From: CAWDDA01 sp963813345
GTDB lineage: Bacteria; Acidobacteriota; Blastocatellia; RBC074
Length of the DNA stretch: 64,000 bases
Reading direction: 5' to 3'
Assembly: GCA_963813345.1 (NCBI GenBank)
Contig: CAWEYR010000013.1
Coordinates: forward strand, 23,261-87,260
Both the position numbers and the translations under genes were made by a program. The notes under the pieces are model-generated. The model ran no database searches and was not told the DNA's origin. It worked only from the letters and a program-made list of their open reading frames with translations. Positions 50,234 to 59,302 of this stretch are shown in pieces (the stretch's first letter is position 1; each line of letters opens with the position of its first letter).

Positions 50234-50384
50234 TCAGGGGTCGGGGGTCAGGGGTCGGGGATATGGGTTTGAGTTCAAGCTTTAGCTTGCTGCGTTAGAA
50301 TCGATACCAGGCAAGCTAAAGCTTGAACTCAAACCCACCCTGACCCCCGACCCCTGACCCCCGACCCCCGACCCCTGATCCCTG
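50234..50384. repeat. Family C palindrome with G-quadruplex-forming arm, between pyrR and pyrB
   Basis: Left arm: GGGG-TC-GGGGG-TCA-GGGG-TC-GGGG (50237-50260), then GAGTTCAAGCTTTAGCTTGC. A loop of about 24 bases follows. Right arm: GCAAGCTAAAGCTTGAACTC, then CCCCCGACCCCTGACCCCCG and further C-runs to the base before the pyrB ATG. Overall it is a cruciform-capable palindrome of about 150 bases. Confidence 0.95.
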
Positions 50385-51323
50385 ATGCCACTTCGTCACA
50401 AAGATCTGCTCGGAACCCGCGAGCTCTCACTACAAGAAGCCACGCTTATTCTGGACACGGCGGACACATTTGGCGAAGTCAGCCGGCGTCAGATAAAAAA
50501 GGTTCCAACACTCCGCGGCAAGACGATCATCAATCTCTTCTTTGAAGCGTCGACGCGTACGAGGACCAGCTTTGAAATCGCCGCGAAAAGGCTGTCTGCG
50601 GATGCAATCAATATCTCGGCATCGACCTCGAGTGTGGTCAAGGGCGAAACATTGCTCGACACCGCGCTCAACCTTCAGGCGATGTCACCCGATGCGATAG
50701 TCATACGCCACTCTTCGTCGGGTGCGCCGCATATGATTGCCAGGTCCGTGGCAGCATCGGTGATCAATGCCGGAGACGGAGCCCACGAGCATCCGACGCA
50801 GGCGTTGCTCGACGCGCTTACGATTCGACAGCGCAAGGGGAGATTCTCTGGTCTCAAGGTGGCGATTATCGGCGATATTCTTCACAGCCGGGTCGCGCGG
50901 TCGAATGCTCATCTGCTTTCGAAGCTTGGAGCGAATGTCTGGCTGGCAGGACCGCGCACCCTCTTACCGCCCGGATTTGAGAATCAGGTCGCGCCTGCTG
51001 AAGGCTCGGTGAGGTTCGCTGAGTCAGTTGACGAAGCTCTGCATGACGCCGACGTAGTAATGATGCTGAGGATCCAGCTTGAGCGGCAGTCGGGTGGATT
51101 CTTTCCGTCGCTGCGGGAATACTCGATTCACTACGGTCTCAACCGGCGCCGGCTTGAACGCGCAAAGAAGGACGTGATTGTGCTTCACCCGGGGCCGGTC
51201 AATCGCGGTGTCGAAATCGATTCAGATGTTGTTGACGGGCCGTTTTCACTGATTCTCGATCAGGTGAATAACGGCGTCGCTGTGCGGATGGCAGTACTTT
51301 ATCTTTTGGCCGGTGGTGAATGA
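50385..51323 (+). CDS. pyrB: Aspartate carbamoyltransferase catalytic subunit
   Basis: Condenses carbamoyl phosphate and aspartate to carbamoyl aspartate, the first committed pyrimidine step. STRTRTSFEIAAKRL is the carbamoyl-phosphate loop, HSSSGAPHM and HPTQALLDALTI the other substrate residues, and HPGPVNRGVEI the C-terminal aspartate site. 312 residues. The ATG at 50385 directly abuts the family C repeat; CCCCTGATCCCTG upstream has no Shine-Dalgarno, which is unusual for a core gene. Overlaps the pyrC start by about 11 bases. No pyrI is present. Confidence 0.96.
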   Translation: MPLRHKDLLGTRELSLQEATLILDTADTFGEVSRRQIKKVPTLRGKTIINLFFEASTRTRTSFEIAAKRLSADAINISASTSSVVKGETLLDTALNLQAMSPDAIVIRHSSSGAPHMIARSVAASVINAGDGAHEHPTQALLDALTIRQRKGRFSGLKVAIIGDILHSRVARSNAHLLSKLGANVWLAGPRTLLPPGFENQVAPAEGSVRFAESVDEALHDADVVMMLRIQLERQSGGFFPSLREYSIHYGLNRRRLERAKKDVIVLHPGPVNRGVEIDSDVVDGPFSLILDQVNNGVAVRMAVLYLLAGGE

Positions 51324-52824
51324 CGTGGCATTGTTGCTCATCAAAAAAGGCAAAGTCGTAGATCCTTCACAGGGTCTGGATGCGACTTGCGACATTCTCG
51401 TGCGTGATGGCGTGGTGGCCGAGATCGGCGACTCACTCAGTGCTCGCGATGCTGAGGTCTTTGATGCGAGCGGCCTGATTGTGGCGCCTGGATTTGTTGA
51501 TCTTCACGTTCATCTTCGTGAGCCCGGTCAGGAATATAAAGAGACGATTGAATCAGGAGCACGAGCCGCGCTTGCGGGCGGATTCACTTCGATCTGTTGT
51601 ATGCCAAACACTCAGCCGGTAAATGATAATGCAGCTGTCACGAGCTACATTATCGAGCGGGCTGCTTCGGCGGCCCTGGCGCGTGTCTACCCTATTGGCG
51701 CTATTACGGCAGGATCAAAGGGAGAGCAGTTGGCCGAGATCGGCGAGATGAAGCGTGCCGGCGTTGTTGCAATCAGCGATGACGGGCGGCCCGTTGCGGA
51801 CACCAATCTCATGCGGCGTGCGATGGAATACGCGCGCGATTTCGACTTGCCGGTAGTCGATCACTGCGAGGATAGTTGCGCGCACGGAGGCGTGATGCAC
51901 GAAGGCGAGTACTCCTCCCTACTCGGCCTCAAAGGTATGCCTGGAACGGCCGAGGACTTGCAAGTTGCGCGGGACATCATGCTTGCCGAGCTTACTGGAG
52001 CAAGGGTACACATTGCGCACATTTCTACGGCCCGCTCTGTCGCCTTTGTGCGCGAAGCAAAAACGCGTGGAGTGCAGATTACCTGCGAAGTAACTCCGCA
52101 CCATTTCACTCTGACAGATGCTGAGGTTCATAAGCGCGCTTATAACACGCACACGAAAATGGCGCCGCCGTTGCGGTCAGACAAGGATGTCGCTGCGCTG
52201 CTCGAGGGTCTGAGCGACGGAACGATTGATGCCATTGCGACCGATCACGCGCCTCATCATGCAAATGAAAAGATGCTTGAATTTGATCACGCGCCGTTCG
52301 GAATCGTCGGACTCGAGACCGCGGTTCCACTCGCTCTCGATCGGCTTGTCGCGAACGGTATCGTCTCAATGACAAGGCTGATCGACCTTCTTTCGTGCAT
52401 TCCCGCGCGCATCTTCAACCTTCCGGGCGGGAGCCTTCGGAAGGGCTCTCCCGCCGATATCACGATCTTCGATCCCGATCGCGAGATAGTTATCGACGCG
52501 GCTTCTTTCAAATCCAAAAGCCGTAATACCCCCTTTGACGAATGGAAGCTCAAGGGGATGGTTATGGCCACTTTTGTTGCCGGCAAAAGGCCCGAAGCGC
52601 CTGCCGAAATGTCTGAAAGTAGCGAGGAGGTATTGATCAATGAACTTAACACGACGCGCCTTTTTGGCAGGAGCCAGCGCAGTGAGCGCTGCAACTGCTA
52701 TCAGCACCTCGAGCGGTCTCGCTGGAATGAACTTCAGAGCGTACGCTGCTCAGCGCAAAGTCGGGTTCAAAGTCGGCGTCACAGACTGGAATCTGAAACA
52801 GACAGTCAAACCTGCGTCGATTGA
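51313..52824 (+). CDS. pyrC: Dihydroorotase with abnormal C-terminal extension
   Basis: Zinc enzyme cyclising carbamoyl aspartate (class I, type as in PyrC/AllB). Metal ligands: DLHVHLREPG, the Lys/His region in SICCMPNTQPVND, HCEDSCAHGG, HIAHISTA and ATDHAPHH. The core ends near residue 425 (VMATFVAGKRP). The frame then runs on without a stop for about 75 further residues, 185 bases of which overlap the next gene out of frame and encode low-complexity, Arg/Ser-rich sequence. The natural stop was probably lost by an indel; a TGA in another frame lies near 52616. Start: GTG 51313, overlapping the pyrB end. Confidence 0.93.
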   Translation: MVNDVALLLIKKGKVVDPSQGLDATCDILVRDGVVAEIGDSLSARDAEVFDASGLIVAPGFVDLHVHLREPGQEYKETIESGARAALAGGFTSICCMPNTQPVNDNAAVTSYIIERAASAALARVYPIGAITAGSKGEQLAEIGEMKRAGVVAISDDGRPVADTNLMRRAMEYARDFDLPVVDHCEDSCAHGGVMHEGEYSSLLGLKGMPGTAEDLQVARDIMLAELTGARVHIAHISTARSVAFVREAKTRGVQITCEVTPHHFTLTDAEVHKRAYNTHTKMAPPLRSDKDVAALLEGLSDGTIDAIATDHAPHHANEKMLEFDHAPFGIVGLETAVPLALDRLVANGIVSMTRLIDLLSCIPARIFNLPGGSLRKGSPADITIFDPDREIVIDAASFKSKSRNTPFDEWKLKGMVMATFVAGKRPEAPAEMSESSEEVLINELNTTRLFGRSQRSERCNCYQHLERSRWNELQSVRCSAQSRVQSRRHRLESETDSQTCVD

Positions 52825-53515
52825 GCTGGCAAAGAGGATCGGATTTGATGGAGTTCAAGTGAGCATCGGCCGCCAGATGCAGCTCAAGGATGCCACACTA
52901 CAGAAGGAGTTTCTTACTGAATCGAAGCGCGTCGGGTTGCCGATAGCGTCGCTGTGTCTCGATATTCTTCATGTCAACGGGCTCAAGTCCGACCCTCTTG
53001 GCCAGCAGTGGGTGGCCGAGTCGATCCCGATTGCGAAGGCGATGGGAGTGAAGGTGATTCTGCTTCCGTTCTTTGGCAAGTGGGCGCTCAAAACCCCGGA
53101 AGAGATGGATTTTGTTGGAGATGCTTTGAAGGAGATCGCTCCGCAGGCTCAAAAGGCGGGGATCATACTTGGCCTCGAAGACACTATCTCGGCGCGCGAC
53201 AACGTAAGGATCATGGAGCGCTCGAAGTCGCCCGCGGTTCTGACTTACTACGATGTTGGCAATTCAACGAACAATGGCTTCAACATTACTGAGGAGATCC
53301 GCTGGCTCGGGCGCGATCGCATCTGCGAGGTTCATCTCAAGGACAACCCGGGTTTTTTGGGTCGAGGAAAGATTGATTTTCGCGCAGTGATTGATGCTCT
53401 TGCCGATATCGGCTATTCACAGTGGGCACAGCTTGAGACCGACTCACCGACGGGATCTGTTGAGAATGACATGAAAGCCAACCTTTCCTACATTCGAAGT
53501 CTCGTCACAAAATAG
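52640..53515 (+). CDS. Exported sugar-phosphate isomerase/epimerase-like TIM barrel protein
   Basis: ATG at 52640 (after AGCGAGGAGGTATTGATCA, a strong ribosome site) gives MNLTRRAFLAGASAVSAATA, a Tat signal. The mature part is an AP-endonuclease-2-like TIM barrel: KVGVTDWNLKQTV, ELAKRIGFDGVQVSIG, IASLCLDILHVNGL, GIILGLEDTISARDNVR, VLTYYDVGNSTNNGFN, ICEVHLKDNPGFLGRGKIDF. 291 residues. These proteins usually isomerise or dehydrate sugars, but the extracytoplasmic ones are not characterised. It overlaps the abnormal pyrC tail. Confidence 0.9.
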   Translation: MNLTRRAFLAGASAVSAATAISTSSGLAGMNFRAYAAQRKVGFKVGVTDWNLKQTVKPASIELAKRIGFDGVQVSIGRQMQLKDATLQKEFLTESKRVGLPIASLCLDILHVNGLKSDPLGQQWVAESIPIAKAMGVKVILLPFFGKWALKTPEEMDFVGDALKEIAPQAQKAGIILGLEDTISARDNVRIMERSKSPAVLTYYDVGNSTNNGFNITEEIRWLGRDRICEVHLKDNPGFLGRGKIDFRAVIDALADIGYSQWAQLETDSPTGSVENDMKANLSYIRSLVTK

Positions 53516-53527
53516 GTTACGAAGGGA

Positions 53528-53555
53528 GATTCCGCCGTGAAGGCGGCTTACATGC
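53528..53555. repeat. Family B half copy at a start codon
   Basis: GATTCCGCCGTGAAGGCGGC then TTACATGC matches the family B half-ends. The GTG within it is a possible start for the following gene. Confidence 0.75.
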
Positions 53556-54259
53556 AGAAGAGCCCCCTGCTTTCAGTATTGATCCCTGTCTACAATGAGG
53601 CTAAGACTCTTCGCGAGATCATCTCTCGAGTCGATGCCGCTCCAATTGGAGGCTTAGAAAAAGAGCTGATCATCGTCGATGATGGCTCGACCGATGGAAC
53701 TCGAGATGTTTTGAAAGACCTGATGGCGACCACTTCCCATCGGATCTATTTTCACAGTCACAACATGGGAAAAGGCGCCGCATTGAGAACGGCTCTTACC
53801 TATGCAAGCGGTGACATCATCCTGATTCAGGATGCTGACCTCGAGTACGATCCGAGTGAATACAACGAGCTCATCAAGCCGATACTCGAGGGCCGCGCCG
53901 ATGTCGTCTATGGATCAAGACTTTCCGGGGGAAAAGTCTCTCGGGCATTCAACTTCTGGCATTACATCGGAAACAAGGTTCTGACTCTGATCACGAATGT
54001 GCTGTACAACGCGACCCTCTCTGACATGGAAACCTGCTACAAGGTTTTTCGTGCAGACGTCATCAAGAACATTCAGATCAAGTCGAACCGCTTTGATTTT
54101 GAGCCCGAGATCACGGCCAAGGTTTTACGGCGGAAGTACAAGCTTTACGAGATGCCAATTTCGTACTATGGGCGCGATTTTTCGGAGGGGAAGAAGATCA
54201 CGTGGAGAGATGGATTCGCAGCAGTCTGGGCGCTGATCAAATACCGTTTCTTCGATTGA
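53537..54259 (+). CDS. Polyprenyl-phosphate glycosyltransferase, GT2 (DPM1-like)
   Basis: GT2 enzyme attaching a sugar to a lipid phosphate at the inner membrane. SVLIPVYNEAKTLREIISRV, LIIVDDGSTDGTRDVLKDL, the DXD in LIQDADLEYDPSEY, and VYGSRLSGGKV, then DMETCYKVFRADVIKN typical of this family. 240 residues, no membrane tail. Start: GTG at 53537, inside a repeat, has AAGGGAG 8 bases upstream; the ATG at 53552 (MQKSPLLSVL) gives the normal family N-terminus. I cannot decide, and either is fine for the domain. Confidence 0.9.
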   Translation: MKAAYMQKSPLLSVLIPVYNEAKTLREIISRVDAAPIGGLEKELIIVDDGSTDGTRDVLKDLMATTSHRIYFHSHNMGKGAALRTALTYASGDIILIQDADLEYDPSEYNELIKPILEGRADVVYGSRLSGGKVSRAFNFWHYIGNKVLTLITNVLYNATLSDMETCYKVFRADVIKNIQIKSNRFDFEPEITAKVLRRKYKLYEMPISYYGRDFSEGKKITWRDGFAAVWALIKYRFFD

Positions 54260-54445
54260 GAGCTTTTTTCGCCCTGGTTCACGAAACACATGGATGCGTC
54301 ATATTCTCGTATCCTGACGCACGTTTCGCTAGTGGCGTTGCTGGGCCTTAACTCCTCTCCTCCCACTGCGCCCCTTTTCGCATTGAGAGGAGAGGATCGG
54401 CCGCTTCCGGACGCTTCCGCGTCATGAGGTGAAAGCGGTTTCCAG

Positions 54446-54580
54446 CAGGGGTCAGGGAGGGATCAGGGGTCGGGGTATGGAGTTCAAGCTTTAGCTTGCT
54501 CTTACGATCGAATCGCCTAAGAGCAAGCTAAAGCTTGAACTCCATACCCCGACCCCTGACCCCTGACCCCCGACCCCTGC
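54446..54580. repeat. Family C palindrome with G-rich/C-rich arms
   Basis: Left arm GGGGTCAGGGAGGGATCAGG then GGTCGGGG, inner hairpin GAGTTCAAGCTTTAGCTTGC / GCAAGCTAAAGCTTGAACTC, right arm CCCCGACCCCTGACCCCTGA and more. It ends four bases from the NHL gene stop. The preceding 54,260-54,445 holds no recognisable gene. Confidence 0.93.
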
Positions 54581-54583
54581 TCT

Positions 54584-57500
54584 TTACTGAAACGCTACCT
54601 GAAGTGTATTGGCGACTTTGCCATCAACCGTCAGGACAACATTGACCACGCCCCTGCCCTGGAGCGATCGAGGAAGCGGTCCGATGTTCACCTGGTCTTC
54701 TCCCACGAAAAATCCTTGTTACCCGTGCATATTCCACAGGGCACGGAGTTGCCCCGATGGTGACGCTGACACCCGCCAAGCCCCATGTTAAACCGGATTC
54801 CAGTACCATACAGGATCAGGCGAAGTTCTTCGGTCCGGTGGACCAAAGGCGACGGGCAGGGGAAAAATCTGGCCGTTGAATTGAGCTGTATTCTGAAAAC
54901 CAACCGTAACGCCGGCCATGTGTATCGCTCGAACTCGCCCGCCGCGACACCAGATCCGTCCGATGTCACGCTGAATAACCCGGGTTGAACGTTAGCTACC
55001 TCGATGTTGCCTACGAGCACTTTTCCGGCACCTGTGCGAACCGTGACCGTCGCGGGACCCACTACTGTACCGGGCGGTATCTGATAGTTGACCTGACCCG
55101 GGGCGACAGCAAAGAGCGGTGCCTGTCGCGTGGTCTGGGCGCTGTCGCGAACGTCAACAGTCGTTCCCAGGATGCTGAACGGAAGCGGGAACTCATTTGC
55201 GACGGAGAGTTCGGGAGCAATCTGCAGCCCGAATCCCGACACAATGGAATCCCTTGCCAGTGGCGTGGGCGGAGGCGCATAAGAGGCAGCGGAGATGCTG
55301 GCGAGCACCCCTGGAGGCTCATCAAATATCTGCCTTATGCGCCCGTTGTTCGTATCCGCAAAAAGAACGGCTCCGGTGGATGCAACCGTGATTCCAACAG
55401 TCTCCTGATTGATTTCGTTCTGATCCTGGTTGTCGAGTGCGATCGCGGCCGAATCCGCTGGCCCCCCATCACCGGAAAATCCTAAGAAGCCCGTGCCTCC
55501 AAGAATTGATGCCGTGCCCAGCGAATTGTTTGGCGCAGTGATCCGCAGGATTCGATAGTTGCCCGTGCTGGTGACAACAAGCGTCCCATCAGGAGCAACC
55601 GCGACGTCACGAGGCCGGTTGAGGCCCATAGTAGCATCAGCAATAGTGCTGAACTCGGCACCACCGGCCGCGTTCTGTCGGAGTATTCTATTGTTGAAAG
55701 TGTCGGCAACCACCACTCGACCAGTCCCGTCGACTGCAATGCCCGTCGGTTTGCTTACAAACGATGGCGAACCATCACCGTAAAGCGTTGTGACAATTCC
55801 ATTGGCTGCATTGACCCGTCGAATCCGGTTTGTACGTGTAGCCTCATAGTCGGCTATAAAAATGTTTCCCTGGCCGTCGACAGCAACATCAGCTGGGTAG
55901 ATTACGGCCATCAGCGCCGGCCCGTTATCGCCGATGTTTGACGGATTAACGCCCGGGCCTGTCCGGAGTCCCGCGATGACTTTTATTTCTCCAGGATTGA
56001 CTGTGATTTGCTGTGCCGGCGGAGCTCCAGGATAAAAAGTGACAGCTGCTCCTGAGGTGTTAATAAACTTGATCAATCCGCTATTCGGATTGCCCACGGT
56101 ATTCGGGAACCTGACGCCTGCCAACGCGTCGGCGACGTAGACTCCATTCGGAACGACGTGAAGGCCCTGTACCGAGTTGAAAAGGGCGGTCGAGACGCGG
56201 TCATCGATTACCTCCTGTCCAAGCAGGAAATTGATCGAGACGATTTGACCTGGCTGAACCGTCTGCGCTGACGCCGTGCCGTTGAACAGCGTTACTTGCG
56301 CATTTCCCCGATTGACGAAGCGAATCCGATCATTGAGAGTATCTGAGATGAAGAGGTTGCCGTCGGCAGTCACCCCAACGCTCCGCGGACCATTCAAGTC
56401 AGAGTGGATAGCAAGAGTTTGATCATATGGAGAGATTTTGTCAGTACCGACAACCGAATTGATGCCCTGTGGAGCGATCTGCGTCCCTGCCTTCGTCACG
56501 GCGCCGCCAGAAGTATTTACATATCTGACATGCGCGTAGGCTGTCGGCGTTATAGGACTTGCGTCCGGGATGAAGAAGCCCGTCGCATCAGCGAGCAAGT
56601 TGAATTATGTCCTGCGAATCGCTGCCAGGCATGTTGAACTTCGCCGAAAGCGCCGGACCGCCGTCACCGCAAGTCGGGTTCGAGTTTGGCGCACAGGCTA
56701 ATCCGGATTGATCACCAGCGACGATTGTCAGCGACCCATTCAACGTGATGCGCGCAATCCGCTGATCATTGCCAAGGGGTACAAGAAAGCTCCCGTCAGC
56801 AGCTTGTGAAAGGCCGACCGGATAATTGAGATTGCCCACCACCTCGTTGATGAGCGCGTCAGGTGTGACTCTTCTGATGCTTCCGGGGGTGCGACCCGAG
56901 CCAGCTTCGGCAATGATCAGGCTGTCATCATGTGTCAAATGCGAGTCCGATTGGTGTCAGAAGTTTCGCCGATGTTGCGGGCCCACCATTGCCTGTGCCC
57001 TCCGGTGGACTGCCTCCGCCTGCAACGACAAGCGCGTTATCGTTCACTCGAAACCTCATAATCGTAGTCGTTGTATTATTCGCGAAAGGATTGGCGGCAA
57101 TATAGAAGTCGTTACCACGCTTGACGAAGTCCAACTGCGTAGAGTTGCTGTGTATCGATCAAGCCTCCGACAAGTTCCCGGCCATATCGTCTTGCCCGAA
57201 AAGACGAAGTTCTGTGTATCGACATTGATTGCAATAATTGCTCTGTAAAGATCAGGGAGATTGAGATAGATTGCGCGCCCCGTGGGGTCGACGACCATGC
57301 CCGTCACGCCGACGAGATCGACCATGCGAGCCGGTTTGCCATCGATCTGGTCGATGATATCTCCTCCACCCGCAATGAGAGCGACATTGCCCGGCTGGAT
57401 CGTCACTCCCGCGCGAGTCAAAGGGCCTGCAGTTCCGTTCACGAAGCGGATTACCACGCGGGTTTGAACTTCGTCCACCACGTAAAGGCCAAACCCGCTG

Positions 57501-57715
57501 GCAGGCGGAATTGATGGGTCGAGAGCTGCCACGGATGGCTTCATCATCGGCGCCTGTTTCGCAGGCACGCTCGACGTAAAGGCTCCACCGGCTACAGTGT
57601 TTATGATGGGCACGCCCTGCGCCGACACGTGGGTTCCAGGAGCTATCAAGAGCCCCAGCGATAGCGCTATCATTGCGAGTGAAAGAAAACACGAAACAAC
57701 AAACGCACGTTTCAT
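54584..57715 (-). CDS. Large secreted NHL-repeat protein with TIGR03437 C-terminus (frameshifted)
   Basis: About 1,040 residues joined over several frames. The N-terminus (MKRAFVVSCFLSLAMIALSL) is a signal peptide. Middle: NHL blades with PTGIAVDGTGRVVVADTFNN, PADVAVDGQGNIFIADYEAT and PRDVAVAPDGTLVVTSTGNY. C-terminal: the TIGR03437 domain ASISAASYAPPPTPLARDSI, APLFAVAPGQVNYQIPPGTV, then FSVTSDGSGVAAGEFERYTW, LILYGTGIRFN and the end VVNVVLTVDGKVANTLQVAF at 54584. Shifts occur near 57140, 56930, 56600, 54880, 54770 and 54700. A surface or secreted protein of unknown role; such giants are a hallmark of Acidobacteria. Confidence 0.85.
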
Positions 57716-57965
57716 TACACCTCTCCTGATACGTTAGTGAGTACTTAGTTGGGACCAGTAGAATCCGGTCTGGGGCTTCGTCGTGACGACGACTTCGAGG
57801 ACAACCGGCCTCCTCAGCTTAACGCTCGTATCGAACGGCGGTTCCAATAAAAACGCCCAGACGATGTGAGGGTCACACTTCGGAGGTGCTGACGGGGCTG
57901 ATGGGAGCTGATCCAAAAACTTCAATGATAATTACAACATCCAGTGTGACTGTGAGTCAAGAAGC

Positions 57966-58099
57966 AGGGGTCGGGGGTCAGGGGTCAGGGGTCAGGTACG
58001 AGTTCAAGCTTTAGCTTGCTCTCTTCAGTCGAACTACTAACGAGCAAGCTAAAGCTTGAACTCCGTACCCTGACCCCTGACCCTGACCCCTGACCCCTG
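57966..58099. repeat. Family C palindrome with long heptamer arms
   Basis: GGGGTCGGGGGTCAGGGGTC then AGGGGTCAGG; inner arms GAGTTCAAGCTTTAGCTTGC and GCAAGCTAAAGCTTGAACTC; right arm CCCTGACCCCTGACCCTGAC then CCCTGACCCCTG. The G-rich arm has four or more runs of four G. A small minus-strand frame (57734-57925) between the NHL gene and this repeat has no recognisable product. Confidence 0.93.
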
Positions 58100-58151
58100 T
58101 TTTGAGTTATACTGACTGTTACTACCTTAACCTTGGAATCAAGAGAAGAAT

Positions 58152-58200
58152 ATGCAAGCCAAATCAAGACTTGAAGATGGAACAAACCTCCCGGATTATC
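58152..58200 (+). CDS. 5' start of a truncated gene at the compositional junction
   Basis: AGAGAAGAAT precedes an ATG at 58152 that opens MQAKSRLEDGTNLPDYRD. After about 16 residues the sequence becomes high-GC and matches another gene on the opposite strand. It may be the beginning of a lost acidobacterial gene; too short for a family call. Confidence 0.35.
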
Positions 58201-58980
58201 GCGATGCGCATAGCGACGTGCCGTGGTCTCGTCCTCGGCCACGAAGATGCTGCGCGCCACTCTCCAGCCGGAGGGGTCGACGGAGAGGCCCGCCGATCGT
58301 CGGCCCTCCAGGTAGTTCTGGATATGGGCCCGGACGACGTACGCACCCACGTAGGTCGCCGGGATGCCGGTCCAGTCTCTGGCTCCCGCCGTGTGTGGCC
58401 CCCGTGAGCCCGGGCGGATCGAGGTGATTGCGATGGGCGGATGCGGCCTTTGCAGCGGGCGGACTGCGACGCCCACTCCGATCCTCCGATCGAGTGAGCG
58501 CTCCGTAGTGGTTCGGTAGAACTCGCCCTCGATGCGGTACGGCGGTTCTTCGCTCCAGATCCGGCGGATGTGATCGAGTGCCTCCTGGGTCTTGCGGTTG
58601 CGGTCCGACCACAGGTCTCCGATGGCCTCCGCGTCACCAGGAACGCCGGGGCCCACTCCGAGCACGAGCCGGCCCTGCACCAGGTGGTCGACCATGGCGA
58701 CTTGCGCCGCCGCCATCGCGGGGTGGTAGTTGGCGAGCGGAAGCACGCCGGTACCGAAGGTGATCGACGGGCACGCATCGGCCAAGTTCGCGATGAAGGC
58801 GAGGCTTGAGGTGATTGTCTCGGCTGAGTCCACGAGGTGCTCGCCGATGAAGGCCTCGCTGTAGTCGAGTCGATCGGCGAGCATGACCGCCTCGCGGTCC
58901 TCGCGGAGAACGTCCGCGTAGGAGCGGAACGGTGGGTGCACCGGCTGGATGAAGAATCCGAGTTTCAGAGAGTCCTGCAT
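58200..58980 (-). CDS. LLM-class (F420-type) luciferase-like oxidoreductase, C-terminally truncated
   Basis: ATG at 58980 gives MQDSLKLGFFIQPVHPPFRS, then SEAFIGEHLVDSAETITSSL, CPSITFGTGVLPLANYHPAM, DHLVQGRLVLGVGPGVPGDA and RKTQEALDHIRRIWSEEPPY: the bacterial-luciferase-like TIM barrel of flavin/F420-dependent monooxygenases. Homology stops at ARRYA (about base 58,205). Beyond this, the open frame runs through acidobacterial sequence and a repeat to 57985 and cannot be real. The expected ~360 residues are cut to about 258. It is in the high-GC right-hand section and is the first gene past the junction. Confidence 0.75.
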
Positions 58981-59028
58981 GATGGGTCTCCTTCTCCGTC
59001 GGCATCGCCGGAAGGACCCACAAGCACC

Positions 59029-59059
59029 AAGCCCCCGCCGGCTCTGCCGACAGGGGCTT
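59029..59059. terminator. Terminator-like hairpin
   Basis: AAGCCCC-...-GGGGCTT, with an extra CCGCCGGC/GCCGAC inner portion, forms a strong stem just upstream of the luciferase-like gene. No long T tract is evident. It is also close to a cassette boundary. Confidence 0.4.
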
Positions 59060-59271
59060 AGAGATCCAAGAGCTGTTCCAAGCGCTAGTCGGCGCGGCCC
59101 TCCGTGACGCCGACGACTACGACGCTTACGCACTCTGCACGGCCTCACTTCTCATGTAGCGCACGCTACCACAGGAGACTCCGACGCAACAAGAGTCTGT
59201 CTAGAGCAGTTGCACCTACCCGGGCACGGTTCGTGCTTCGGGTCTTCGCGGCCGACCATTCGCTTCGTGCT

Positions 59272-59302
59272 GCCCAACGGACCGGGCGCTCAGCTGCGCG
59301 CC
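59272..59302 (-). other. Candidate attC 3' end (GTTGGGC core)
   Basis: On the minus strand a GTTGGGC (fits GTTRRRY) follows CTGAGCGCCCGGTCC. On the plus strand the 31 bases match those at 61344-61374 at 28 positions (differences at 4, 11 and 28). Such conserved cores at cassette ends are expected of integron attC sites. The partner RYYYAAC core would be at 60815-60821, separated by the IS110 element. Confidence 0.45.

Noticed and set aside
50234..50384. Possible CRISPR array or tandem repeat satellite
   Set aside because: Repeats are inverted rather than regularly spaced direct repeats, there are no spacers, and no cas genes occur in the window.
57734..57925. 63-residue frame between the NHL gene and the repeat
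   Set aside because: No SD, no signal or domain, atypical composition; treated as intergenic.
57985..58199. C-terminal extension of the luciferase-like protein
   Set aside because: It consists of acidobacterial sequence and a family C repeat in a fortuitous frame after homology has stopped.
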